Shown here: in pieces, positions 24,301 to 37,252 of the stretch
Position numbering within the stretch: the first letter of the stretch is position 1
Layout of the letters: each line of letters opens with the position of its first letter
Source of the DNA: Lathyrus oleraceus
Taxonomy: Eukaryota; Streptophyta; Magnoliopsida; Fabales; Fabaceae
NCBI RefSeq assembly: GCF_024323335.1
Contig: NC_066580.1
Span: 86,165,391 to 86,229,390, forward strand
DNA length: 64,000 nt
Direction of reading: 5' to 3'
The notes under the pieces: generated by a model
Database searches by the model: none
What the model was told of the DNA's origin: nothing
The model's input: only the letters and a program-made list of their open reading frames with translations
Position numbers and translations under genes: made by a program

Positions 24301-27300
24301 AATTATTAATGTTATCAAAAATATCCTCTCTTGTAATTATTAATATTGGTCTGTCTCTTTTATTAATAATTAATCTCTTTAGATTTCACTAGTTACTCTA
24401 TTGGTCCCAATGGACAGCATTTAGAGCACATAGGAGCTCTAATTGTTACAACTAACAAAAGATATAGTACACAGGAATTCAATTGATCTTAACTGACAAC
24501 TAATTGAGCATTTAAGGGAATATGGGATATTTCATTCTCCCCCCCTTAAATTGAAATTCACCCTCGAATTTCCTTCAGTCAGCGAACAAACAAACCTTGA
24601 ATCAACATCTTAGACCAACACTTGACCTCTCTTCAATTCCAAGTCTCTGACATACTTATTCTTCTAACTTATCTTTGCTGATAAATTTCCTTCTTTCATG
24701 AACTCTTGAAACTTCTTTATTTCCATCACAATCTCATTCTGATAATGGATTAACATTTAAACCTGCTCTCACTTAATTCCTCTTATATACCGCTCAACAT
24801 CAGTGGGTCACTTTCTTCCCGGAAACCACGACTTCCCTTCCTTGTACTATGTTACACAAATAATAATTACAACACCTTATTTGGACTTGGTTAATCAATA
24901 CTCATTAATTCTTCATAAGAAAATTTATTGATTCCCTGACCACAATAAAATTGACTACTCTTTTCTTAGTATTCCTTCAATAAATGTGACAATTTGTAAT
25001 ATGTCTATCGATAATCTTATAAACTTCACTTGATCTGATAATGTATGTTGCAGCCTCTACTCCAATCGTTTCCCTTCTCTCGTACTACTCCAATGAGATA
25101 GAACCATTAGCACGAGATTGTCTTACTCTCATCCTTACCTCCATTCTGTTCCATGTTAACCGGTTAACCTAAAACATTAACCGATTAACCTCTCACGAAA
25201 CTGCCCAGAAAGTGAATTTTGCTACGTGTTAACCGGTTAACTCATAGCGTTAACCGGTTAACACTGTGAAAAAGGGAAATTTCCGAATTTCCTTTAATTC
25301 TTAAAAACTTCTTTCCTTAAATAACTCCTCTTTTATTTTCCCTTACATATACCATTTTTACCTACCATTTTCACATAACATGATTTTTCAACAACAACCA
25401 ACATGATATCAACACATAGCATGGATAGGGAGCATGAATACAACAAGTTCATCACAATTTACACAAACCATAAACCCCATAAATATAGATTATTTTCCCC
25501 CAAATGCTAAAATTATCTAAGAACTCACCTAGTAGAAGAAGAAGATGAAGTTGGTGATGACGAAGATGAGATGATGGTGTTGATAAACATGCTCTTCATG
25601 AGCTTTCCATCTTCTTTCTCTTTTCTTCTTCTTCCTCTTCCTCTTTCTTCTTTCCTTCTCTTTCTCTTCTTTTCCTTTTCTGATATCTCTCACTCTCTCT
25701 TACCTACTTCTTCTTATCTCTTTTCCTTTCTCTTTTCTTTTCCACCACACATATACTATATAAAATATATAAATGATATATAATATTAAGTAGTATCATA
25801 AAATATCTCAATTGGTATTTTATCTTCTAGCACCAATTGACCAATTATTAATGTTATCAAAAATGTCCTCTCTTGTAATTATTAATATTGGTCTGTCTCT
25901 TTTATTAATAATTAATCTCTTTAGATTTCACTAGTTACTCTATTGGTCCCAATTGACAGCATTTAGAGCACATAGGAGCTCTAATTGTTACAACTAACAA
26001 AAGATATAGTACACAGGAATTCAATTGATCTCAACTGACAACTAATTGAGCATTTAAGGGAATATGGGATATTTCATTCTCCCCCCCTTAAATTGAAATT
26101 CACCCTCGAATTTCCTTCAGTCAGCGAACAAACAAACCTTGAATCAACATCTTAGACCAACACTTGACCTCTCTTCAATTCCAAGTCTCTGACATACTTA
26201 TTCTTCTAACTTATCTTTGCTGATAAATTTCCTTCTTTCATGAACTATTGAAACTTCTTTATTTCCATCACAATCTCATTCTGATAATGGATTAACATTT
26301 AAACCTGCTCTCACTTAATTCCTCTTATATACCGCTCAACATCAGTGGGTCACTTTCTTCCCGGAAACCACGACTTCCCTTCCTTGTACTATGTTACACA
26401 AATAATAATTACAACACCTTATTTGAACTTGGTTAATCAATACTCATTAATTCTTCATAAGAAAATTTATTGATTCCCTGACCACAATAAAATTGACTAC
26501 TCTTTTCTTAGTAATCCTTCAATAAATGTGACAATTTGTAATATGTCTATCGATAATCTTATAAACTTCACTTGATCTGATAATGTATGTTGCAGCCTCT
26601 ACTCCAATCGTTTCCCTTCTCTCGTACTACTCCAATGAGATAGAACCATTAGCACGAGATTGTCTTACTCTCATCCTTACCTCCATTCTGTTCCACGTTA
26701 ACCGGTTAACCTAAAACATTAACCGATTAACCTCTCACGAAACTGCCCAGAAAGTGAATTTTGCTACGTGTTAACCGGTTAACTCATAGCGTTAACCGGT
26801 TAACACTGTGAAAAAGGGAAATTTCCGAATTTCCTTTAATTCTTAAAAACTTCTTTCCTTAAATAACTCCTGTTTTATTTTCCCTTACATCTACCATTTT
26901 TACCTACCATTTTCACATAACATGATTTTTCAACAACAACCAACATGATATCAACACATAGCATGGATAGGGAGCATGAATACAACAAGTTCATCACAAT
27001 TTAAACAAACCCTAAACCCCATAAATATAGATTATTTTCCCCCAAATGCTAAAACTATCTAAGAACTCACCTAGTAGAAGAAGAAGATGAAGTTGGTGAT
27101 GACGAAGATGAGATGATGGTGTTGATAAACATGCTCTTCATGAGCTTTCCATCTTCTTTCTCTTTTCTTCTTCTTCCTCTTCCTCTTTCTTCTTTCCTTC
27201 TCTTTCTCTTCTTTTCCTTTTCTGATATCTCTCACTCTCTCTTACCTACTTCTTCTTATCTCTTTTCCTTTCTCTTTTCTTTTCCACCACATATATACTA

Positions 27301-30300
27301 TATAATATATATAAATGATATATAATATTAAGTAGTATCAGAAAATATCTCAATTGGTATTATCTTCCAGCACCAATTGACCAATTATTAATGTTATCAA
27401 AAATGTCTTCTCTTGTAATTATTAATATTGGTTTGTCTCTTTTATTAATAATTAATCTCTTTAGATTTCACTGGTTACTCTATTGGTCCCAATTGACAGC
27501 ATTTAGAGCACATAGGAGCTCTAATTGTTACAACTAACAAAAGATATAGTACACAAGAATTCAATTGATCTCAACTGACAACTAATTGAGCATTTAAGGG
27601 AATATGGGATATTTCATTCTCCCCCCCTTAAATTGAAATTCGCCCTCGAATTTCCTTCACTCAGCGAACAAACAAACCTTGAATCAACATCTTAGACCAA
27701 CACTTGACCTCTCTTCAATTCCAAGTCTCTGACATACTTATTCTTCTAACTTATCTTTGCTGATAAATTTCCTTTTTCCATGAACTCTTGAAACTTCTTT
27801 ATTTCCATCACAATCTCATTCTGATATTGGATTAACATTTAAACCTGCTCTCACTTAATTCCTCTTATATATCGCTCAACATCAGTGGGTCACTTTCTTC
27901 CCGGAAACAACGACTTCCCTTCCTTGTACTATGTTACACAAATAATAATTACAACACCTTATTTGGACTTGGTTAATCAATACTCATTAATTCTTCACAA
28001 GAAAATTTATTGATTCCCTGACCACAATAAAATTGACTACTCTTTTCTTAGTATTCCTTCAATAAATGTGACAATTTGTAATATGTCTATCGATAATCTT
28101 ATAAACTTCACTTGATCTGATAATGTATGTTGCAGCCTCTACTCCAATCGTTTCCCTTCTCTCGTACTACTCCAATGAGATAGAACCATTAGCACGAGAT
28201 TGTCTTACTCTCATCCTTACCTCCATTCTGTTCCATGTTAACCGGTTAACCTAAAACATTAACCGATTAACCTCTCACGAAACTGCCCAGAAAGTGAATT
28301 TTGCTACGTGTTAACCGGTTAACTCATAGCGTTAACCGGTTAACACTGTGAAAAAGGGAAATTTCCCAATTTCCTTTAATTCTTAAAAACTTCTTTCCTT
28401 AAATAACTCCTCTTTTATTTTCCCTTCCATCTACCATTTTTACCTACCATTTTCACATAACATGATTTTTCAACAACAACCAACATGATATCAACGCATA
28501 GCATGGATAGGGAGAATGAACACAACAAGTTCATCACAATTTACACAAACCCTAAACCCCATAAATATAGATTATTTTCCCCCAAATGCTAAAACTATCT
28601 AAGAACTCACCTAGTAGAAGAAGAAGATGAAGTTGGTGATGATGAAGATGAGATGATGGTGTTGATAAACATGCTCTTCATGAGCTTTCCATCTTCTTTC
28701 TCTTTTCTTCTTCTTCCTCTTCCTCTTTCTTCTTTCCTTCTCTTTCTCTTCTTTTCCTTTTCTGATATCTCTCACTCTCTCTTACCTACTTCTTCTTATC
28801 TCTTTTCCTTTCTCTTTTCTTTCCCACCACACATATACTATATAATATATATAAATGATATATAATATTAAGTAGTATCATAAAATATCTCAATTGGTAT
28901 TTTATCTTCCAGCACCAATTGACCAATTATTAATGTTATCAAAAATATCCTCTCTTGTAATTATTAATATTGGTCTGTCTCTTTTATTAATAATTAATCT
29001 CTTTAGATTTCACTAGTTACTCTATTGGTCCCAATTGACAGCATTTAGAGCATATAGGAGCTCTAATTGTTACAACTAACAAAAGATATAGTACACAGGA
29101 ATTCAATTGATCTCAACTGACAACTAATTGAGCATTTAAGGGAATATGGGATATTTCATTCTCCCCCCTTAAATTGAAATTCGCCCTCGAATTTCCTTCA
29201 CTCAGCGAACAAACAAACCTTGAATCAACATCTTAGACCAACACTTGATCTCTCTTCAATTCCAAGTCTCTGACATACTTATTCTTCTAACTTATCTTTG
29301 CTGACAAATTTCCTTCTTTCATGAACTCTTGAAACTTCTTTATTTCCATCACAATCTCATTCTGATAATGGATTAACATTTAAACCTGCTCTCACTTAAT
29401 TCCTCTTATATCCCGCTCAACATCAGTGGGTCACTTTCTTCCCGGAAACCACGACTTCCCTTCCTTGTACTATGTTACACAAAACATAATTACAACACCT
29501 TATTTGGACTTGGTTAATCAATACTCATTAATTCTTCATAAGAAAATTTATTGATTCCCTGACCACAATAAAATTGACTACTCTTTTCTTAGTATTCCTT
29601 CAATAAATGTGACAATTTGTAATATGTCTATCGATAATCTTATAAACTTCACTTGATCTGATAATGTATGTTGCAGCCTCTACTCCAATCGTTTCCCTTC
29701 TCTCGTACTACTCCAATGAGATAGAACCATTAGCACGAGATTGTCTTACTCTCATCCTTACCTCCATTCTGTTCCATGTTAACCGGTTAACCTAAAACAT
29801 TAACCGATTAACCTCTCACGATACTGCCCAGAAAGTGAATTTTACTACATGTTAACCGGTTAACTCATAGCGTTAACCGGTTAACACCGTGAAAAAGGGA
29901 AATTTCCCAATTTCCTTTAATTCCTAAAAACTTCTTTCCTTAAATAATTCCTCTTTTATTTTCCTTTCCATCTACCATTTTTACCTACCATTTTCACATA
30001 ACATGATTTTTCAACAACAACCAACATGATATCAACGCATAGCATGGATAGGGAGCATGAACACAACATGTTCATCACAATTTACACAAACCCTAAACCC
30101 CACAAATATAGATTATTTTCCCCGAAATGCTAAAACTATCTAAGAACTCACCTAGTAGAAGAAGAAGATGAAGTTGGTGATGATGAAGATGAGATGATGG
30201 TGTTGGTGAACATGCTCTTCATGAGCTTTCCATCTTCTTTCTCTTTTCTTCTTCTTCCTCTTCCTCTTTCTTCTTTCCTTCTCTTTCTCTTCTTTTCCCT

Positions 30301-32854
30301 TTCTGATATCTCTCACTCTCTCTTACCTACTTCTTCTTATCTCTTTTCCTTTCTCTTTTCTTTTCCACCACACATATACTATATAGTATATATAAATGAT
30401 ATATAATATTAAGTAGATTCATAAAATATCTCAATTGGTATTTTATCTTCCAGCATCACTTGACCAATTATTAATCTTACCAAAAATGTCCTCTCTTGTA
30501 ATTATTAATAATTAATCTCTTTAGATTTCACTAATTACTCTATTGGTCCCAATTGACAGCATTTAGAGCACATAGGAGCTCTAATTGTTACAACTAACAA
30601 AAGATATAGTACACAGGAATTCAATTGATCTCAACTGACAACTAATTGAGCATTTAAGGGAATATGGGATATTTCATTCTCCTCCCCTTAAATTGAAATT
30701 CGCCTTCGAATTTCCTACACTCAGCGAACAAACAAACCTTGAATCAACATCTTAGACCAACACTTGATCTCTCTTCAATTCCAAGTCTCTGACATACTTA
30801 TTCTTCTAAATTATCTTTGCTGATAAATTTCCTTCTTTCATGAACTCTTGAAACTTCTTTATTTCCATCACAATCTCATTCTGATAATGGATTAACATTT
30901 AAACCTGCTCTCCCTTAATTCCTCTTATATACCGCTCAACATCTGTGGGTGACTTTCTTCCCGGAAACCACGACTTCCCTTCCTTGTACTATGTTACACA
31001 AAACATAATTACAACACCTTATTTGGACTTGGTTAATCAATACTCATTAATTCTTCATAAGAAAATTTGTTGATTCCCTGACCACAATAACATTGACTAC
31101 TCTTTTCTTAGTATTCCTTCAATAAATGTGACAATTTGTAATATGTCTATCGATAATCTTATAAACTTCACTTGATCTGATAATGTATGTTGTAGCCTCT
31201 ACTCCTATCGTTTCCCTTCTCTCGTACTACTCTAATGAGATAGAACCATTAGCACGAGATTGTCTCACTCTCATCCTTATCTCCATTCTGTTCCATGTTA
31301 ACCGGTTAACCTAAAACATTAACCGATTAACCTCTCACGAAACTGCCCAGAAAGTGAATTTTGCTACGTGTTAACCAGTTAACTCATAGCGTTAACAAGT
31401 TAACACTGTGAAAAAGGGAAATTTTCCAATTTCCTTTAATTCTCAGAAACTTCTTTCCTTAAATAACTCCACTTATTTTCCTTAAATAACTCCTCTTTTA
31501 TTTTCCTTTCCATCTACCATTTTTACCTACCATTTTCACATAACATGATTTTTCAACAACAACCAACATGATATCAACGCATAGCATGGATAGGGAGCAT
31601 GAACACAACAAGTTCATCACAATTTACACAAACCCTAAACCCCACAAATATAGATCATTTTCCCCCAAATACTAAAACTATCTAAGAACTCACCTAGTAG
31701 AAGAAGAAGATGAAGTTGGTGATGATGAAGATGAGATGATGGTGTTGATGAACATGCTCTTCATGAGCTTTCCATCTTCTTTCTCTTTTCTTCTTCTTCC
31801 TCTTCCTCTTTCTTCTTTCCTTCTCTTTCTCTTCTTTTCCCTTTCTGATATCTCCCACTCTCTCTTACCTACTTCTTCTTATCTCTTTTCCTTTCGCTTT
31901 TCTTTTCCACCACACATATACTATATAATATATATAAATGATATATAATATTAAGTAGTATCATAAAATATCTCAATTGGTATTTTATCTTCCAACATCA
32001 ATTGACCAATTATTAATGTTACCAAAAATGTCCTCTCTTGTAATTATTAATATTGGTCTGTCTCTTTTATTAATAATTAATCTCTTTAGATTTCAGTGGT
32101 TACTCTATTGGTCCCAATTGACAGCATTTAGAGCACATAGGAGCTCTAATTGTTACAACTAACAAAAGATATAGTACACAGGAATTCAATTGATCTCAAC
32201 TGGCAACTAATTGAGCATTTAAGGGAATATGGGATATTTCATTCTCCCCCCCTTAAATTGAAATTCGCCCTTGAATTTCCTTCACTCAGCGAACAAACAA
32301 ACCTTGAATCAACATCTTAGACCAACACTTGACCTCTCTTCAATTCCAAGTCTCTGACATACTTATTCTTCTAACTTATCTTTGCTGACAAATTTCCTTC
32401 TTTCATGAACTCTTGAAACTTCTTTATTTCCATCACAATCTCATTCTGATATTGGATTAACATTTAAACTTGCTCTCACTTAATTCCTCTTATATACCGC
32501 TCAACATCAGTGGGTGACTTTCTTCCCGGAAACCACGACTTCCCTTCCTTGTACTATGTTACACAAAACATAATTACAACACCTTATTTGGACTTGGTTA
32601 ATCAATACTCATTAATTATTTATAAGAAAATTTATTGATTCCCTGAACACAATAACATTGACTACTCTTTTCTTAGTATTCCTTCAATAAATGTGACAAT
32701 TTGTAATATGTCTATCGATAATCTTATAAACTTCACTTGATCTCATAATGTATGTAGCAGCCTCTACTCCAATCATTTCCTTTCTCCCGTACTACTCCAA
32801 TGAGATAGAACCATTAGCACGAGATTGTCTTACTCTCATCCTTACCTCTATTCT
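18321..32854 (-). repeat. tandem array of ~1541-bp monomers derived from an LTR retrotransposon
   Basis: Using the landmark GATCTCAACTGAC, monomers start at 18321, 19864, 21404, 22946, 24485, 26027, 27567, 29109, 30627 and 32192. Periods are 1543, 1540, 1542, 1539, 1542, 1540, 1542, 1518 and 1565 bp, giving nine full monomers and a 663-bp partial one. On the - strand each monomer runs: about 580 bp of retroelement 3' internal sequence; a polypurine tract AAGGGGGGGAGAA; an LTR start TGAAATATCCC; about 950 bp of LTR with a TATA-rich block, a 200-bp GA-rich tract, a telo-box (AAACCCTAA on +), and two pairs of GTTAACCGGTTAAC-type palindromes. The LTR half matches 37206-38085 of element C. The internal half continues past 32854 into unique C sequence, so C is the parent. 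Identity between monomers is very high. Confidence 0.95.
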
Positions 32855-35706
32855 TACGAGTTACTATCTCCATGATCCCCATAGACTTGATTGAGCTCTT
32901 TCATCCATCACCTTCAATTATGCTACTCTGACTCCAATAGTGGAACACTTGTGATTCCTAGGCACTACTATTTAGCTAACAATCTTCAAAGAAACACACT
33001 TACCCTTAGAGTGCCTACTGTCCAAAAATGGTACTAGAACCTTACCGACTTCCATTAGTAGAATAACTTCCTTGATGACTCACAAAAGTGTAGAATAAAA
33101 CCAACACTCTTCAGAAGATAGGTATCCAGAAGTTACATTGCTACAACCATAAAACATATAACATCCAAATTCATCATGTGTTCGATGCAGCTAAACCAAA
33201 CTAGTTTGACAACATCCGGTTCTGGTTACTATATTCCATATCAAATCCTCTCATAGGGTTTTGATTCATTCAATATTTCTCCCGACACATGATCTCGACC
33301 AAGACAACGTAACATCATCAAGGAACTTTAAATCATCAACAAAACACCACTTATAAGGAACTTAAGCAATTTAGAACATAACTATGAGTGTCCATACATC
33401 TCATAGAGTCACACACAATACTTCACACATATCTAGAGACAACATTTCACTTCGTATCCAAAATCATTCATCCCAATCGTCTTGTCCCGTCTTCCATGAT
33501 CTTAGCTCATGCTCTTACTAACATACCATCCGAGTTACATGTTTAACTTTAGGAATAACTGATTCTCGTTCCTCTTGGGAAGTATAACTCATGAATCCTT
33601 CCAATAGGGTAGAGTATCATCGTACACAAGCATTACCACTCTCAGGGAGTCTACATCTAAGGCTATGAATCCAAATGAATCAATCAATTTCATACCATGA
33701 CCAACCACTTCACACCTTATCAATATGTACCATATACCTATCTAATCTCTTCCAGATCACCACGTAGTAGGTCTCTTCCTAGTCTGTTCCGTATAGTTAT
33801 TCATAATCATAATAGTGGTACTTCCCAAACTTACTTAAACTGAGCATGGTCTACCAGGTTGGTTTTTCTCACACGTCTAACTTCCATAATATCTCTACAG
33901 ATGATCGACTACGCATTACACCTTCAGAAATCCCAATTTCAAACTACCAATCTGACTTGTGGTAACTTGTAACTCCATCCTCGATTTGTACATCCACAAA
34001 GGTACACTTATGACATTTAAGACATCCTTAGCTCCAACACGGTGTGAATGTTTATACTCCGCGACTAACCAACCAACCAAATACTTCTCAAGAAGATAAA
34101 TAACAACCAGACTTCCAATAAGCCAATATTACTCTTTCAATCCAAATAAAATGCACTTAAGATGAACCTTATCATTGCCGCAAACTTATGATTGGAATTT
34201 TCTTCTAATCCAATACCTACTACACCCTTCATCATACCGGGGTTACTTGTCTAGATGACTTTCCATAATTAATCCTCATTGTCTCCCAATAAGCTCTTAC
34301 AACATAAAATATTCCACATTCTACACTTAGTCCATATGCTCCAGCTTAGCTTATCATTCATTGTCTATCATCAACTCAACTTCTTAGAATACAAGACTCA
34401 CTGCTCAACAAAATGTATGTTACTTTACACCCATCTCAAGACAAGGAATCCATTACACTTACTTGTGACTATAATGCTGCTATCACATACTTCTCTTGAT
34501 ACCAAGGTTTAACTTCCTCTATTCCACTACATACTCTAGAAATCCTCGATGTGAACAATCATCAACTACACGCCCATAACTTCATCTTAATGAATCTTAA
34601 TGGTGCCATTGTGCCTTTATCTAAATTGTACCCCATTACAATAGTTGTATTGCAACACCCACACTACTTCCACACTCGGTGTTCACTTGTCTTCCCATGG
34701 TAATTCTCCTAGTTCCAAGTACAAAACCATTCTACTAGAAGTCCTTAAATCCAACTTAATTGCTCTTGTCCTCAACCAGTTCTCATACAACCAAAACCCA
34801 CTGAAGCTTCCATTACTATATAATGTGTGTTATCTATCTCCAACACAAACTCTTATAATTGATCTCTAGGTAACCCATCATTCCATAATGGTCTCTTACT
34901 AACACTGAACCGCTGACGAGCTATCTCAAATCCAATCTCCCTTCTAAAACTGAACATACTTGGTTTATCTTCTATCCTCCATTGGTTCATACATGTTTCA
35001 CTTGGAATAGGCAACCATGTCCTCGAGTCTCTCCTTAAACTTCACCACTACCTTAGGCTCCCAACAAAACTGAACGTCTATATCCCTAAAGCCTTTAACC
35101 ACTTGCAAGATACAATTCCAAATATATATATACTCCATGAAGTTTTCTCGTTCTTCCAAAATATTTTAGTGGCCTTAGAAACTAAAACACTAATACATTA
35201 CCTCACTTCCAGACCTTATGACTTATGCGTAACATAACCATCCTTTCTCCTTTACCATACAGAATTACTCACCATACTATTCCATATTAGTGAGTGTATC
35301 TTATTCCACTAGAAAATTCACTCATCCCTCAAAATTCTGACAAATTCATCCGATAGAATTCCCCAATTTCTCAACTCCGTTAACACTGCAGAATCGCTTG
35401 AACGATACACTACTCTTCAATTCCATAATACCCAAATCACAACGCCTATGAAACTTCAACTAGGCCATCTAGTTCTCCTTACTTTCTAACTCTTGGCTTG
35501 AGCCTACTCTCAAAGCACAAGTTCAACCCACACTTCGGAGTCCTCGTGGTCGCTCAACCATGATCCTACCTACCATGCACATAGCATTAGGTTGATCAGG
35601 CCCAATACTATATACAGTGATATTAAGAATCATGTTGGCTATACACATATATGAGGCAGGAATAGATTTACTTATGATGTTTCAAGGCTAGGTCGAGAAT
35701 CGACCT
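32855..35706 (-). other. internal region of element C, non-coding as far as can be seen
   Basis: About 2.85 kb between the array and the primer binding site of C. On + it is rich in C, T and A, and no frame is open for more than about 80 codons. I find no gag, protease, RT, RNase H or integrase motif on either strand. It is either a large non-autonomous element (LARD-like) or a coding region decayed past recognition. It includes the leader next to the primer site. Confidence 0.6.
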
Positions 35707-35718
35707 GCTCTGATACCA
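35707..35718 (-). promoter_or_regulatory. primer binding site of element C (tRNA-Met type)
   Basis: On the - strand TGGTATCAGAGC lies two bases from the LTR end GTTACA. This is the standard initiator tRNA-Met primer site of many plant LTR retrotransposons. It fixes the orientation of C: 35721-38085 is the 5' LTR and the array lies at the 3' end. Confidence 0.92.
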
Positions 35719-36304
35719 ACTGTAACAACCCGTATAATATATATCTAGAATAGTATCATACAAGTGTTAAATTTTGGTATTGTCACAACATAAGTGCCTA
35801 ATGGCATCAATATATATACATGTCCAAACTAAAAACATCAATGGAACATGTTATACAATAATGCCTAAACAATAAAATCTAAGAACTATGTGCAATATCT
35901 TCATTGCACACCACTCCACAGCGGAAGATCATAATAAACAGCATCCCTTGAAACAATCATAAAAGCTTCTCAAAATTCAACCTGTAAGGATTACCTGAAA
36001 AATAACAACAATAATGGGATGAGATAATAATCCCAGTGAGTTCTCCTATCCTATGGGTCCACTCGGCTCTACAGGGTTTTCTAATCAGTATTCAACTCAT
36101 ATCCAACTCAAGTCAACAAGGGAACGAAGACTTGAGCGATGGGGAACTATCTCGCAATTGTATGGCAACATGCATCTGAGTTCTCATAACTTAACCACGA
36201 TCATTATTCAGATCACGATGCATCAATTCCCGAACGGACTTACGTCTAAGCCAGGCCCGGTTCATGCATGCTCGTATGATTCAACTTTCGCGATGGATAT
36301 CAGG

Positions 36305-36640
36305 TTCCCCTATGGGACTCACACCCACTTTTAAGAACCATCACTCCTATGGGACTCTAACCCACTTTGAGTATCTCTCACCGTATGGGACTCTAACCCA
36401 CTTAGGTGTCCACCTTTCCCCCATGTCCGCCATGGTTGGGGCTCATACCCAATTGAGGCTCGAATCATTGGTCCCACATCCCAATGCTTACTCACCTAAG
36501 CATACCAAAAGAGATGTGTACCACCACAGAAAAACAAACATTCTGAATACATGATTAGTTCCATAATCATTGGTTCCATGAACCATAATAAAATTCGGTC
36601 CACAAATAATTGGTTCCATGAACCATAACAAAATTCATTA
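36305..36640 (-). repeat. short subrepeats inside the C LTR
   Basis: Three units of about 36-40 bp around TATGGGACTC(A/T)(C/A)ACCCACTT at about 36310-36405. Then two units of about 34 bp, ATTGGTTCCATGAACCATAA, at about 36569 and 36610. The second motif contains an inverted repeat (GGTTCCATGAACC). Confidence 0.7.
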
Positions 36641-37114
36641 ATCACAAGTGACTTCATTCACCACATTACACAAATAATAACATGGCATGTTCCATACAAT
36701 GTGTCTCGTTCTTAATCATGGCAACAATACGTCCACGACCTCACATAAGCGTCGTACGAATGAATACCGTATTCTCATACATATATCACATATGTTCCAT
36801 AACCTAGATCATATTTCTAAGTTATTAATCACATTATTCTCCTAGGTTTCCTCACTCATCTTTGTAAAGTTTTAATCATGTTACTTCACCTTTCACATAA
36901 CAACAATATTTAATTTTCATCATGATAAAATTCATGGCATTTATAAATCACATAATATTTTATAAAATGGAATAATAATAATAGCTCTTTACGTTATCTT
37001 TCTAACGCATCCGTCCGTGTCCAAAACAGAGAGATACCACTCAATTAATTCATTAGTCTATCTTAATCAAGATTTAGATTAATATTTATTCATTGCATAA
37101 GCATTCAACAACAA

Positions 37115-37185
37115 CCTCTCTAGCCTAGTGGTACGGCATGTACAGTTTCAAGGAGGTCCTGGGTTTGAACCCCACTGGTGACAAA
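37115..37185 (+). repeat. tRNA-like / SINE-like segment with Pol III A and B boxes
   Basis: TAGCCTAGTGG (37121-37131) fits the tRNA A-box pattern and GGTTTGAACCC (37162-37172) fits the B-box pattern, about 30 bp apart. TGGG and CCCA flank TTTGAAC as a T-arm would. It looks like the head of a tRNA-derived SINE. I cannot see a tail, a target duplication or a complete tRNA fold. It is absent from the array monomers. Confidence 0.5.
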
Positions 37186-37215
37186 TTTTGCACAGAAAAT
37201 TAAATTATGTTCCAT

Positions 37216-37252
37216 GTTAACCGGTTAACCTAAAACATTAACCGGTTACACT
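37216..37252 (-). repeat. paired-palindrome element in the C LTR, partly deleted
   Basis: GTTAACCGGTTAAC (37216-37229), 7-bp spacer CTAAAAC, then ATTAACCGGTTAC. Array monomers carry two complete pairs at the matching place (for example 22074-22108 and 22147-22181), each 14-7-14. In this LTR the left half of palindrome 2 is fused to the right half of palindrome 4. Confidence 0.85.

Noticed and set aside
18321..32854. CRISPR array or rDNA spacer as explanation of the regular repeats
   Set aside because: The unit is 1.5 kb with no unique spacers, the organism is a plant, and the sequence matches an LTR retrotransposon.
34279..34869. Short ORFs in the C internal region as remnants of gag or pol
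   Set aside because: Under 80 codons, on the strand opposite to the element, and with no motif.
37121..37175. Functional tRNA gene
   Set aside because: A and B boxes are present, but no acceptor stem or anticodon arm can be folded; SINE-like is the better description.
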